Positions 53,201 through 64,000 of a DNA stretch of 64,000 nucleotides are shown here, piece after piece; positions within the stretch are counted from its first letter, which is position 1, and the number at the start of each line of letters is the position of its first letter. The stretch spans positions 7,308,394 through 7,372,393 of the forward strand of contig OY365818.1 of NCBI GenBank assembly GCA_959347315.1, read 5' to 3'. The notes beneath the pieces were generated by a model. That model was not told the DNA's origin and ran no database searches. It saw nothing but the letters and a program-made list of their open reading frames with translations. Source of the stretch: Bimastos eiseni. Its lineage: Eukaryota; Annelida; Clitellata; Crassiclitellata; Lumbricidae. The translations under genes and the position numbers were made by a program.

Positions 53201-54019
53201 AGTGAAGGCTATGTCCACGTCCATGTAGCATGCAGTAGGTAGGTAGGTATAGGTAGCTAGCGGTTTAGGCCTAAGGCATTTGTGACGGCCAATATATCCC
53301 TCCCTGGGTGGATCACCAGAACCGTCTTCATCGATGAATGATATGTATGTGCGAACGTGTACACGTGCGTGTGTTCGTGTGTGCGCGCGCGCATGTAGGT
53401 GTGTCGTTGATGCTGCACATTGGTGCAAAAGCTGCAGAACGTAGCACAAGCTCCTCAGCTGCAGCATGGTCAAAGGGAAGCGATATGACTCATGCCAAGG
53501 TGTCGCAGACACTTCGAGTCGATATTCAATGAGCTCCATACTGGTTGGTCAATTAAGAAAACCTCTGGCTAATTAGTAATTACTAATTATATTGTGGCGG
53601 TTATAAAGCGGTGGTAGGCGTAACAATAGTGGTACTTTAGGTATCGGTAAGTGGCACATAACAAATTTTTAAAAATGTCAATGCGTTTTTATGTACATGT
53701 TTCCTTGATTAGGCCTAGCTAAAGATGATTTTTGTTTATTCTTTACTAAACACCGCAAAGCAAGTAACACATTTTTTGAATGTTTCAATTTTTGCCCCAC
53801 TTTCTTTGAATAGCCATTAGCTATTCGACGATAGACCACTCACGAGAACTTACTATGCTCCCCTATTTATACTAAATTGCAAGGGGACTTCACTCAGGCT
53901 TGTGGCTTTTATTATCTTTGCTGCACAGTACGAACATTCGTTTATTGAATGGGGTGGTATGATAAAAATAAGTTTGAAAACCGTTGCTGTTACTCGTCTT
54001 TCTGATAGGTTACTGTGCC

Positions 54020-54062
54020 TGCAATATCGAACTGCATATGATATATGCAGTTCGATATTGCA
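54020..54062. repeat. perfect hairpin, 20-bp arms, 3-nt loop
   Basis: Bases 54020-54039 (TGCAATATCGAACTGCATAT) pair without mismatch with 54043-54062. It runs directly into a TA microsatellite (54061-54115). Confidence 0.95.
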
Positions 54063-54115
54063 TATATATATATATATATATGCATATATATATATACTGA
54101 ATATATACATACATA
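54061..54115. repeat. (TA)n microsatellite
   Basis: TATATATA runs with GCATATA interruptions. Confidence 0.85.
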
Positions 54116-54730
54116 TTATATTCGCAAACCGTGTGTTAGGCTTGTAGGCCCACCTAAACACGACACTCCTCAAAAGTGGGGGAGGTTGTGGCATGAAAAC
54201 GATGGGGAACTTGTTCTTGAAATAGGGGCTATCGACGCCCATATGTCTGTTCCGTATGGATTTCATTGATGCAATGTTCCACCAGAGAAGTATTCTCCGT
54301 TATAAGAGGCGTCACGTCCGCATGCACGCGTGACTGTCTGCATTTGTAAATTGCACGACCGCGTGAATGAACGAATCAATTAATTAATTAGTGGAGCATG
54401 ATAAAATTCTGCAGGTTGGTACGTTGTTCTTTCCTTAAGGTTCCTTCTGCAAAGAGCAGATAAGCGATTTTGCCGTTAAAAAAATATCGATTTCATACGA
54501 CGTTGTAACTCTACTGTAACAGAATACTGTCAGAAGTATGCCAGTATACTGCAACAGCTCAAGTTACGTGAAACTGCTTTAAGCACTACAGCGCACCCGT
54601 AGATATCAGCATCGAACTTGTAACTCCCTCTAATATATATAGGCGACTTCTAGGAATATTGGCTACTAAAGCCCGTCCGTCATAAACATAAGGGCGAAAG
54701 GAAGATCTAACAAACCCACAATATTCCATT

Positions 54731-54790
54731 TAATACTGTAAGACATAAATGAACTTATTCTCTTAAGTTCATTTATGTCTTACAGTATTA
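54731..54790. repeat. perfect hairpin, 27-bp arms, 6-nt loop
   Basis: Bases 54731-54757 are the exact reverse complement of 54764-54790, separated by TTCTCT. There are no mismatches. Confidence 0.95.
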
Positions 54791-55194
54791 CATTTTGATT
54801 CGACGCATTCCGATTAATCTAGGTATGTCACACATGGATTGTAAACAAACTGGCGGTTGCAGGTTGTGGTCTACAGGCGAATTGTAATTCATATTTATAT
54901 CCGTTTCGGCAGTAAAAATCACCTCGCCGTGTGCCACGATTGGTATTTTTAAGTAAAAAAAGACTTTTCGTAATCTTTATACTTGCCTTTGTTACACTAT
55001 CGACCGATTAATAATAATATTTTCAAGATACAAACTCCTCTGAATGTGTTCTGGAATAACTATCAGAAACGTAGAGCGCCAGCGTCTTGCTAGTATTATT
55101 ATTGCTGCCACCTGGCGATTGCTAGAAGAGGCGCATAAACCGAGGAGCGCTCTGACGATTCTTTCGGAAACGAAGAAGATCGATTGGTTTATGC

Positions 55195-55367
55195 AGTGGC
55201 CTAGCGATTAACGCGTCGGCCTTTTACCTCTGTGAATTGGGTTCGAATCATAGGGCGAATTGATGCAGAAGTTTGAGAATTATTCCCAGTTGCAGTTGTT
55301 TGGATGATGTACAAGTGATGCCCTGCTTCTAGTTGTTTGGATGATGTACAAGTGATGCCCTGCTTCT
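55195..55367 (+). mobile_element. tRNA-derived SINE with a perfect 37-bp tandem duplication in its body
   Basis: GTGGCCTAGCGATTAACGCG (A box) and TGGGTTCGAATCATA (box B) form the head. A 37-bp unit starting AGTTGTTTGGATGATG occurs at 55294-55330 and again unchanged at 55331-55367. The element may extend to about 55900, where ATGCGCTAAATAAATATG resembles a SINE tail. Confidence 0.65.
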
Positions 55368-55734
55368 AATGTCAATTTACAATGCCTCATAATTTCCCCT
55401 CTGCAAGGAAACCGGACCTGCCCTGGACTATCCTTTGGACAACCCTTCTGATTCGACGTAGCGCTCGTGAATTAGCTTGTGCCCAACACTTGACTATCCA
55501 GAGGCGCTTTGGAAGTTTGACGATGACGATATGAATGGTAACCTTATTATTCGAAAGGCTTCTGCTGAATACAACGCTTTTGCATACGTCTGTTGACCCT
55601 TGCTGTGGAATTATACCCTATGGCTTACTCGCTATTTTATTTTAACTGGGGAGCTTCTGTCTTCTGTTTCTGCCCGAGTTCTTAAGATTTTTCCCACGGA
55701 GCCTTTTTAACACCTCCACTGCCTGCACTCTGAG

Positions 55735-55817
55735 ACTGCCAGTCCCAAGCCTGAATAAAAGAGGAGGGCGACGCTAATGATCTTTGTTATCACAGTGTGG
55801 TTAAACTGCAACTATAT
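55735..55817 (+). repeat. interspersed repeat family A, copy 4
   Basis: CTGCCAGTCCCAAGCCTGAA, GAGGAGGGCGACGCTAATGA, TCTTTGTTATCACAGTGTGG. Close to copy 1 in sequence. Confidence 0.7.
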
Positions 55818-56513
55818 TACTGCCACAACGGAGCTTTTCGCAGCGCCTCTTATTGATATGCATCTGGAAATGCGCTAAATAAATATGTAAATGCAATACA
55901 ATAGGGCCTACAGTTCTAAATATTCAAAGAAGAAACATTCTAGGAAAATCACGTTGGTACATTCTCAAGGATATTGGGCTTTGGTGCATTCTATAAATAC
56001 ACAGGCCTAAATTGTTCATGGTGTAGATTTTGCTTATAGTATAACATATCCGGTGCGGTTTATCCATTTTCGATTGACCGGTGTCTAAGTGTCCATTGAA
56101 GCCCATGCTATGAACGAAGAACAAAGAACGGAACGTATCGCTCTTTCGGGATTTATCCCATCGGCGGAGGAGCGTCTTGCGGCGTCCGCTGCCCCTTCGA
56201 CCCCTTGCCTTGCCCCCGCGAAGACAGGAAACTCTATTTACATTGGATGCGGCAACTTAGATGCTTTCAATGCATAGATAAACCGATCCGAATGGCGTAA
56301 TAGGGACGTTTACGAAGAAGCGAATGAAAGAAAGGACGAAGGATGAATACGTTGCAGGTCGTGTGGAGGAATCAGTGGAAAGAGGGAAGGGGTGGGGTTG
56401 AGTGGGGAGTTGGGCGGGGTAAGAACGAGAGCGGTATACGTACGAGAAGTAGCATGCAGCAAGACTTGAATGGCTGATCGACGCACAGATTGACGGAGAC
56501 AGGCTGACTGTGG

Positions 56514-56596
56514 CAGTGCCAGTCCCAAGACTAGATAAAGCAAGAGGGCGCCGCTATATTGAGCTCCGTTATCACACAATGTCGTTAAACTGAACC
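56514..56596 (+). repeat. interspersed repeat family A, copy 5
   Basis: CAGTGCCAGTCCCAAGACTA, GAGGGCGCCGCT, TTATCACACAATGTCGTTAA. Confidence 0.7.
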
Positions 56597-57094
56597 TGCT
56601 ATAGCCTATAGGACACTATAGGGCCTATCTTGTTCTCGTAACGGTCTGTTGACAGACTTTTGCGTAGTATCGATGTTTGTAGCATCCAGTTATAAAAAAA
56701 ACCCACTATAAAAATGATATGCCATAGTGTTTGGTGCAATCAAAGCAATCACGGACACAATAACTTGTGTGCCAAAAGGTGGTGAATCCGAATGTCGTTG
56801 TTGTTAGTGCAACGATTATACCTGAACAGATGAATGTGTGTATACAATCCAGCATTGAATGTAGCAGCTTTCGAAGAGGGTTATATAAATTGCGTAGATT
56901 GATCGAGTGTGGGTTACTAGAATTGACTGATAACAAAGCAGTCACTGGCAATAAAATTATCATCTCTTCTTTGACCGAGGCTAATGTAACAAAGTTATCT
57001 GGAATCTACCGATGAGATGATACACTAAGCTGACGTAAGTGCATGAGTGAACTGCTATGTGGTATATTTTGCTGCAAGACATCTGTGAGACTGT

Positions 57095-57478
57095 ACGCAT
57101 ATATATATATATATATATATATAATATAAATTATTAGAGCCAATACGAGGTGAATTTTAATAGATAATACACGCCCCTTGAAGGGGCATGATGTGAATCC
57201 TCCAAATAAATACAGTTCGCGTGTATATAATATATATGTACTTGTATATATATATTATATATATATATATTATATATATTATATATATAATATATATATA
57301 TACTATATATATAATATATATATTATATATATATTATATATATGTAATATATATATATATATATATTATATATTTATTATATATTTTACATATATATTAC
57401 ATACAACTTCCGAGTCAATATCCTGCTGTATATTAGCAGTATATTATATAATATTTTTCGTATATTATATAATGTACT

Positions 57479-57519
<41 letters not shown>

Positions 57520-57600
57520 TATATATATATATACACAAGTACATATATATATATATATTATATAAAATATATATATACATAATATAGGCCTATATAATGA
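57095..57600. repeat. long AT-rich (TA)n tract
   Basis: Nearly pure TA at 57098-57125 and most of 57224-57600. TACTTGTATATA near 57475 is repeated inverted as TATACACAAGTA near 57532, so the tract can fold on itself. The open frames rich in Tyr/Ile are artefacts. Confidence 0.9.
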
Positions 57601-58564
57601 TTTTCTTTTAGTGAACGTTCACATGTAAGGTGGTTTTGTATGGACGATGTCTGTATAGATGGTGATCTATCTTAGAGCCCCAGCTGCGCCTTTTAATAAA
57701 GCTTTATTGCTTCCAACACGTCTTTGACTCTGAAAGGTGCTTCTCACGACCAGAGACGATTTACCATTCGCTTGGCACCAGCCCATGCCAGTCAGCTTCC
57801 GTCTGGCCAGATTTCAATGGCACGATTGGCTAGTCGTTTAGTTAAGACTGTTCAATATAACGCCAAGCTATCTATTATCTTCTCTCTCAGTGGGAGGCAA
57901 GTCCGTTTAGCTACATTGGTTATTTGCGTAGGTTGCGTCCCATGCACTTTCACGTTAGAGGGCGTGCGAATTGTGGTGGCCCCCCTCCTCCCCAACCCCA
58001 ACCTCTGACACTGGCTTAATTAAGATACAATCAAAACAGAATTTCATTGAAGCGGTATGGATTTCTCTAATCGTAAACAACCTTTAAACTTGGTTTAAAT
58101 TGTACAAACGACAGCAGTTAAAGGCATAGCTCCGTGAGGACCAGTTTATCGACAAACTGCCAATGAATATGCATTTTCCTTCTGTCAATAACCTTTCAAG
58201 TCTGAGGAAGTCCAGCCTAATGTATAGTAATAGCAGCCGCCTGCAGTGGCTAATTGAAATCCAAACGATGTGCTCAGCCCATCTGAATAGAGGTGCACCA
58301 ACTAATACACTGTATAATATAATTCGGGTACCTACTACCTACAAGTCTGATGCGACCCTGCAGAGGCAGACAATTAGGTCAGTCCAACTGAATAGGATCG
58401 AAGAAGCTGGGAGAAGGCAGAGTATGATGCACGGGCCAATAGACTAGACAAAACAACAGGCACGTGTTGAAAACAGGACACATAATCTTGAACTGCAAGA
58501 CTGAGACATTGTGACATAATGCAAACAGATGACCAGTTGATGCCAATCAATGCAAGGAACCTAT

Positions 58565-58800
58565 ATATCTACGTATATATATATATATATATATAAAATT
58601 ATATATATATATACATGCGTGCGTATGTATGTTTATAAGACGTGTATATACCGCGGTAAGTCAAGTTACCACAAACTTATAATCTCACATATCCGACCAC
58701 AGAACCATGGAGTCTGCGAGTACCACGGACGAGTACAACGTAGCAATTCTTATGTATGTACGTGTGTTTGTGAGTGTGTGTGTGTTTGTGAGTGTGTGTG
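58565..58800. repeat. TA and GT microsatellites running into the assembly gap
   Basis: (TA)n at 58575-58615 and GTGTGTTTGTGAGTGTGTGT-type sequence from 58755 to the gap. Confidence 0.85.
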
Positions 58801-59000
58801 NNNNNNNNNNNNNNNNNNNNNNNNNNNNNNNNNNNNNNNNNNNNNNNNNNNNNNNNNNNNNNNNNNNNNNNNNNNNNNNNNNNNNNNNNNNNNNNNNNNN
58901 NNNNNNNNNNNNNNNNNNNNNNNNNNNNNNNNNNNNNNNNNNNNNNNNNNNNNNNNNNNNNNNNNNNNNNNNNNNNNNNNNNNNNNNNNNNNNNNNNNNN
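58801..59000. other. assembly gap (200 N)
   Basis: Exactly 200 undetermined bases adjoin a GT microsatellite. The round number suggests a placeholder of unknown true size. Confidence 1.
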
Positions 59001-59021
59001 GGATCGCGCAGTCGATGTGCG

Positions 59022-59130
59022 CTGGCGTGGTAAGATTCCTTGAAAGAATACAGATGCAGCGAGACAATAAAACATTACTTAATCTATGCACAATTTAAGC
59101 TAGTATCCAATGTCACAAGAAAATGTATCT
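59022..59130 (+). repeat. interspersed repeat shared with 62,941-63,053
   Basis: GCTGGCGTGG, TTGAAAGA-TATA-CAGAT-CAGCG, AACAATAAAA and ATGCA-AATT-AAGC blocks align between the two places. The class is unknown. Confidence 0.6.
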
Positions 59131-60031
59131 ATCAAAAACACAAGTTGCCTAGTTATGAAAGACTTCAACAAATGCACAGGCAATCGTCTACTGCCTTCTA
59201 ATAACCTATTCACACGCTCTAGAAGTTTGAAGATTACTGCTACGATTACGATATATTAGCAATGCCTATACTAGACACACAAACGAGCGATCCATTTACA
59301 CAATACAGTCTCTGCTTTTAAAAAACATTTCGCTGAACTGATGAACGGATGGATGGAAGAACGGACGAATGAAGACGATAACAACCGCTTAACGACCTCT
59401 GTTTCGGAGGAACAGTAACGCATTGAGGAGCTATACAAATTGGACTGGGTCCACGGGTCAGACAGGTCAGAGAATAGGTCAGCTGACGTAACCCTTTCGG
59501 TGGGTGGTTAAGGATCGTTCATTGTGAAGACGATGATGATGATCGCGTTCTGTTAAGTGCCTCAAGAGGGGAGGACTCCAAGCAAAATGGGGAATTACAC
59601 GCATGGTTCTTGGCAGGAAACATAACGTGGTCTGTGCAAACTGCACATTCCGCGCTTTAATGTGGCTATTCAGAAATGTGTCTGGTGTACGCTATAGTTG
59701 ACAATGCGTGCGAAACACCCAATAATTACCTAGATACTGAAGATGTCATAAAAATATTGTCGTCATTGCAATCACTATTACGATTACAATACGCCTGTCT
59801 GGGCATTATTGCCCATCTAATCAGCAGAACAAGAGCAGTTCATTAAAATTTGCATTATAAATAAAAACAGTCCTTCAACTGATTTCAAGATCTAGACTAA
59901 CACATAGATACATCATATACAAGATATGTAAATTTGATACAACTTACTCGAACCCATCGCCGCTAAATATCTGGCGTCAGGAACTGATGCTGATGCTGAT
60001 AATGACTACATAGTACAGAGACATGCATGAA

Positions 60032-60179
<148 letters not shown>

Positions 60180-60599
60180 CCGGAACCAAAAATAATTATG
60201 TCGTTTTTTATGAATTTATAGACTCCCTCATAAAATTCAAAACAAAGTTTAATTGAATACCCTAACAGAACTCGATAAGGCTTGTAATGAAATCAGGCAC
60301 TTAGCAAAATTCAACAACAACAAAAGTCTTTGACAGATAATTAAAATCAACAATGTTGACGTCTGAAAATAAAACTACTTTTGATACAACGAGCAATCAT
60401 CACAAAATTAATGAACAATTGAACATCGATTCACAACCCTGCACATAATGCCTTGTAACATAACACCATAATAAATGAAACTACCAAGTGTGTACAAATA
60501 GAATGCTGAAATGAAGAAATTTTGATTAAATCTTGCCCAAAGAAAGTAACTTAAAAAAGATTACCGCTTTGTGAAAATGATCTCTCTATGACATTATTT

Positions 60600-61188
60600 T
60601 CAAATGTCAGGCTTTGCTCCAGCGTGGGTTCGTGAATGCAGGTGAAGACCACCACTATCGACGAACATTTTGTTGCATAACTGGCAAAACATATGGCTTA
60701 AGTCCAGTATGAGATCTTGTATGACGATCCCGGTCACCCTTCTGTATAAATCTTTTATTGCACAAACTGCACATGTGTGGTTTTTCGCCACTGTGCATTT
60801 TTGTGTGATATTTCAGTCCACTTTCAGACATATATGTTTTGTGACACCAATCACATTTGTAAAGTTTTTCTCCTGTGGGGGTACTTGCATGATTTTTCAG
60901 AGTATGTTTCTGTGCAAAGGCTTGGTGACATAAGTTGCAAGCATATGGTTTTTCTCCAGTGTGAGTTCTTATATGAAAATACAAAGTGCTTTTCCTTGAA
61001 AATACTTTTTTACACAAATTGCACACAAATGGCTTTTCTCCCGTGTGAATTCTAGTATGACAATCCAAACTGAATTTCTGTGAAAATGTTTTCTGACAAA
61101 AATTACACCTGAATGGTTTTTTTCCAGTGTGCATTCTTGTATGATCATCCAACAAATATGGCGTCACAGAAAAGAAACTATAATACAA
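60600..61188 (-). pseudogene. C2H2 zinc-finger array, 5' truncated and with a one-base frameshift
   Basis: This is a tandem C2H2 domain, usually a nuclear DNA-binding protein. The minus-strand frame starts in half a finger (PYLLDDHTRMH, cysteines missing). Full fingers follow, linked by TGEKP/TGKKP: CNFCQKTFSQKFSLDCHTRI, CNLCKKVFSRKSTLYFHIRT, CNLCHQAFAQKHTLKNHAST, CDWCHKTYMSESGLKYHTKM, CSLCNKRFIQKGDRDRHTRS. After KPYV the frame is lost at a TTTT run (plus 60686-60689). One base fewer would continue into a sixth finger, CQLCNKMFVDSGGLHLHSRT, and a stop at 60600. The third full finger has Pro instead of its last zinc-ligand His (HASTP). No start codon, upstream exon or poly(A) signal was found. 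It is most likely a pseudogene or the last exon of a decaying gene. An assembly error in the T run is possible but would not explain the lost His. Confidence 0.75.
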
Positions 61189-62217
61189 TGGTTGCGAAAT
61201 TCAGTTGCGGGGCGCGAGCTGTATCTTGGTCATTGGAGCGCGAGGTGAGGTCTAGTATTTTTGTAACTCCGCGCATTGACATGTAATACCGAAACGGCAA
61301 AGCCTCAAACTTTTTGTAAAGGGTTCACATTTTACAATTTTAATTTGCATAGGCTACTCGAAGGCCTAAATTGTAATTTTTAAAATCTTTTGATGTGCTT
61401 TTTTCAGCTAATTGCCAGCTTCGTTCTATTTACAGTGTGCAATCTGTTTTACTTATATGCCTACTTAATCAACTAAACTTTCATTTTCTTACAGGGTTAG
61501 GCTATTTTCAAATATTTGTGTTACTAAGCAGTTACTAGTTACAAGAAAATAAATAATTTATTTTACTTAGACGTAGTAGCTGATAATTTCAACTAAAAAT
61601 TCAAGGTTCATTTTATTTTCAAAGCTGGACGTGGGATGGAATTTAAAATCTTATGAAACGTCGACGTCGAAGATGTTTAAGTCCAGCTGCTAAAATAGTT
61701 CAAAGCCTAAAGGTCATTATCCGCAAAAATAGGCCTACATCTGTGATAGCGATTAAAAAGCCATAATTTTTTATACGTCTGCGCCTCCACTTGGAAGCTT
61801 ATAGGCCTGCGCGTTATACAATAGCTGACTGCTTACCTTATTGTAGTTGCGATATTGAATATAATAACGTAAATTGTCTCGGTCTTCATTCAATTCCTTT
61901 CAAAACATCTTCTGCAGGATCGCGTGACATTCTAAGCGAAACATGCAACCAACGGATTTTAAGGAGGCTTAATGTCTTTCCATGTTGTACCCAGCCATAG
62001 TCCTAGGCCAAATTTCTGAATTACGTGCTCTTCATGCTGATCTTGATGGTAATTTCGACGTCTACTTTTAAAGTACTTCATACACAGAGCTACCCTTCAT
62101 TGACTCACTCTCTTTCTCCAATCTACCCTCTTCATCACCAGTTCTCCGCTTTCTTCCAGTTATTATTGCCAATGATTGAAAATGAGTCTAATTACAATGA
62201 TAATTATAGTTATTGTT

Positions 62218-62412
62218 ATTTGATGTTTATTATAAAATAATAATTAAAATAATATTATTATTGTTACTATTATAAATTAAATATTATTATTATTACAACC
62301 ATTCGTAGCTTCATCATCATCATCATCGTCATCGTCGTCGTCATCGTCGTCATCATCATCATCAAAATAAAAATAATAACAATAATAATGATAATAATAA
62401 TAACAACAACAA
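62218..62412. repeat. compound ATT / CAT-CGT / AAT triplet repeat
   Basis: ATTATTATT, then CATCATCATCATCGTCATCG, then AATAATAACAACAACAAC. The Asp-rich and Tyr-rich frames here are artefacts. Confidence 0.9.
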
Positions 62413-62940
62413 CAATAGCAATAACAATATTCGGTAGGATACCAAAATGTAGGATACAATTTACGGGCATTTTGCTGGGTGACGCACACGGTAATTTGAC
62501 TGTCTATTATGTAACTTTTAATGGATACTGACATCCCGTGTGAGAGTTTCCAACGCTTATGAATGACCTCGTTATATTCGTAGGCCTACACGAGGCCCTG
62601 CATACGTCTATTTATATCTCTTCAATTAAAGCCGTTGTAAGAAGTCATAATCTGTTGAGTAAGCCCCATTGAAATCCAATAGGTCAATAAACCAGAAGAC
62701 CAGGTCATTTAATGTAACCTCTAGCTTTATTGTGTCCCTCTTTAAACGAAATACTCCGTACTGCCATCGTACTCCCCGACTTATCTCTTGAACGCTGTTA
62801 AGAGAAACGGAAGCGCTGCGAGGCGGAATTGTTTAACTTGTCGACTTCCAAGTACTTTTCTGATTGCTGGAAGGCGGGTCGGTAGACTTAGGAGGTGGCC
62901 TAATTCCACCCTGGGGTGGATGCATCGCTAGGTCGGCTTA

Positions 62941-63053
62941 AGCTGGCGTGGCGGATTATTTGAAAGACTATATACAGATACAGCGGAAAACAATAAAAAT
63001 ACTACTAGATCAATGCATAATTGAAGCCTGTTTCCAACGACATCAGACATTGA
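62941..63053 (+). repeat. interspersed repeat shared with 59,022-59,130
   Basis: GCTGGCGTGGCGGATTATTT, AGATACAGCGGAAAACAATA, ATGCATAATTGAAGCCTGTT. See the other copy. Confidence 0.6.
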
Positions 63054-63269
63054 TATGGACTGTTTGAGTTAAGACGTAGGCCTACAACGTTGTCTAGCAA
63101 CGAAGAACTCTATATAATAATATTCAGTTTTGCACCCCTTCAAGACGTCTTCTTAGAAGAGGAGGAGCTCCTGGCCCTGCAGTGGTTGATAAGAGGGGAT
63201 TTAAAGATTAGTTGGAGGCAGAAGAAATTGGCCTTGATAGTAGACACCAAATCTACTCATTTCATATAG

Positions 63270-63860
63270 GCGAGTTAATATTCAAGCAGTCTCTATCCGC
63301 CCGCCTTTAAAAACTATTTCATTTCTGTATCCCAAATGGGTCCTTACAGCCTTAGCTCTCCTGACAATACTATAGATCTGTGCATTCAAAACTAATACCC
63401 GTGAGTTCTCAATTAAATGTGCTGATCCTAAAATATGGACTAACTTACCTGAAGATCTTCGTATCATACCATAATTTTGTGTCTATTTAAGCGCAAATTA
63501 AGTCATCATCTCCTGTTATAAGCTTGTAACCTAATTAAAGTCGTACGATGTTAATAAGTATCTTAGTTTTATTGTTGTCAATGCGTTTGCCAATGCCCGC
63601 TGTGAACTCTATATGTATACCGTGTCTTGTTTTGTTCTGTTTTATATTACCGCTCATTATTGAACCAGTTAATTACCTAAGAATGTTAATTGCATAAACA
63701 ACATTGACTCGTACTTGTTACTCTAACCAACTGCTTGTAAATATGTAAGGGTGGCTCTGCTAGCTGCTAGCGAGACCAAGGCCCCTTAAGGGTTTTATTT
63801 CTTCCCTATTTACCCGATCATTCTCTGAATATGTATTCACCATTGTTGAATTTTACTTCA
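63270..63860 (+). pseudogene. LINE relic: C-terminal RT remnant plus 3'UTR
   Basis: The plus-strand translation near 63385-63470 reads FKTNTREFSIKCADPKIWTN then LPEDLRIIP and a stop. This matches the LINE C-terminal pattern RTxxxFSxxGPKxWNxLPxxLR. It is followed by a 3'UTR with GCTCTGCTAGCTGCTAGCGA and CCAAGGCCCCTTAAGGGTTT (63750-63800), related to the block in the 40-kb relic. Upstream of 63385 the frame is eroded. Confidence 0.65.
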
Positions 63861-64000
63861 CTGTTTGAATGGAAAGTAAAAGAAGATAGTCATGGTTTTA
63901 TGTATGTATATATAATTATGTGTGTATGTATGTATATTTGTATCTGTATATTTATATATGAATTTATCTTTATGAGCACATTTTGTCTACTGCCTTCTAA

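Larger units (their letters stand above)
61190..64000. other. intergenic region right of the zinc-finger array
   Basis: AT-rich sequence. It holds an ATT/CAT triplet-repeat tract (62218-62412), the 62941-63053 repeat and a LINE 3' end (63270-63860). The frames seen at 61791-62000 and 62025-62240 show no domain. Confidence 0.6.

Noticed and set aside
57724..58447. Two 94-codon plus-strand frames as small genes
   Set aside because: No recognisable domain, no splice or promoter context, and length within chance for this many bases.
58550..59098. Frames of 83-182 codons spanning the N gap
   Set aside because: More than 60 codons in each are undetermined bases, and the flanks are GT repeats.
62270..62534. 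Frames with poly-Asp, poly-Tyr and poly-Ile runs
   Set aside because: They are triplet-repeat artefacts.

Overview
The window is eukaryotic and gene-poor: one large multi-exon gene on the minus strand fills most of it, with spliced coding exons separated by long AT-rich introns full of SINE, LINE, hAT-type and microsatellite sequence. Nothing is prokaryotic (no operons, no dense ORFs). tRNA-derived SINEs, recent hAT-type MITEs and a marked excess of the palindrome TAGGCCTA (11 exact copies by eye) suggest a marine invertebrate. An echinoderm is my best guess, but that is an inference with low confidence.

Main gene. Nine coding exons on the minus strand (52,426 down to 1,065) join without a frame error into the first 612 residues of a LAR-type receptor tyrosine phosphatase (the PTPRD/PTPRS/PTPRF/Lar family). 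In order they encode a signal peptide, Ig1, Ig2 (two exons), Ig3, FN3-1, FN3-2 (two exons) and FN3-3. All introns are phase 1 except the phase-0 intron inside FN3-2. The remaining FN3 repeats, the transmembrane segment and the two phosphatase domains must lie to the left of position 1. Two introns sit exactly where vertebrate LAR receptors carry their synapse-specificity mini-exons meA and meB.

Layout. 1-8 kb: FN3 exons, one hAT MITE with a perfect 8-bp target duplication, SINE pieces. 8-10.5 kb: FN3-1 and Ig3 exons. 10.5-21.3 kb: a long intron with a CpG-rich block (14.8-16.3 kb), a second block (about 16.8-18.5 kb) built from repeated and inverted modules plus small GNRA-like hairpins, and a ~170-bp tandem array. 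21.3-23.5 kb: the two Ig2 exons. 23.5-32 kb: minisatellite, a ~1.07-kb TIR element and a degenerate LINE. 32 kb: Ig1 exon. 32.3-52.3 kb: a 20-kb first coding intron with LINE remnants, hAT MITEs and tandem repeats. 52.3 kb: start codon and signal-peptide exon, with a CpG-rich likely promoter area upstream. 53-64 kb: intergenic sequence with long AT microsatellites, a 200-N gap, two perfect hairpins, a frameshifted C2H2 zinc-finger array (60.6-61.2 kb, minus) and a LINE 3' end.

I did not find a clearly new biological system. The best candidates for something undescribed are the modular structured block at 17.1-18.4 kb and the perfect hairpins near 54 kb.
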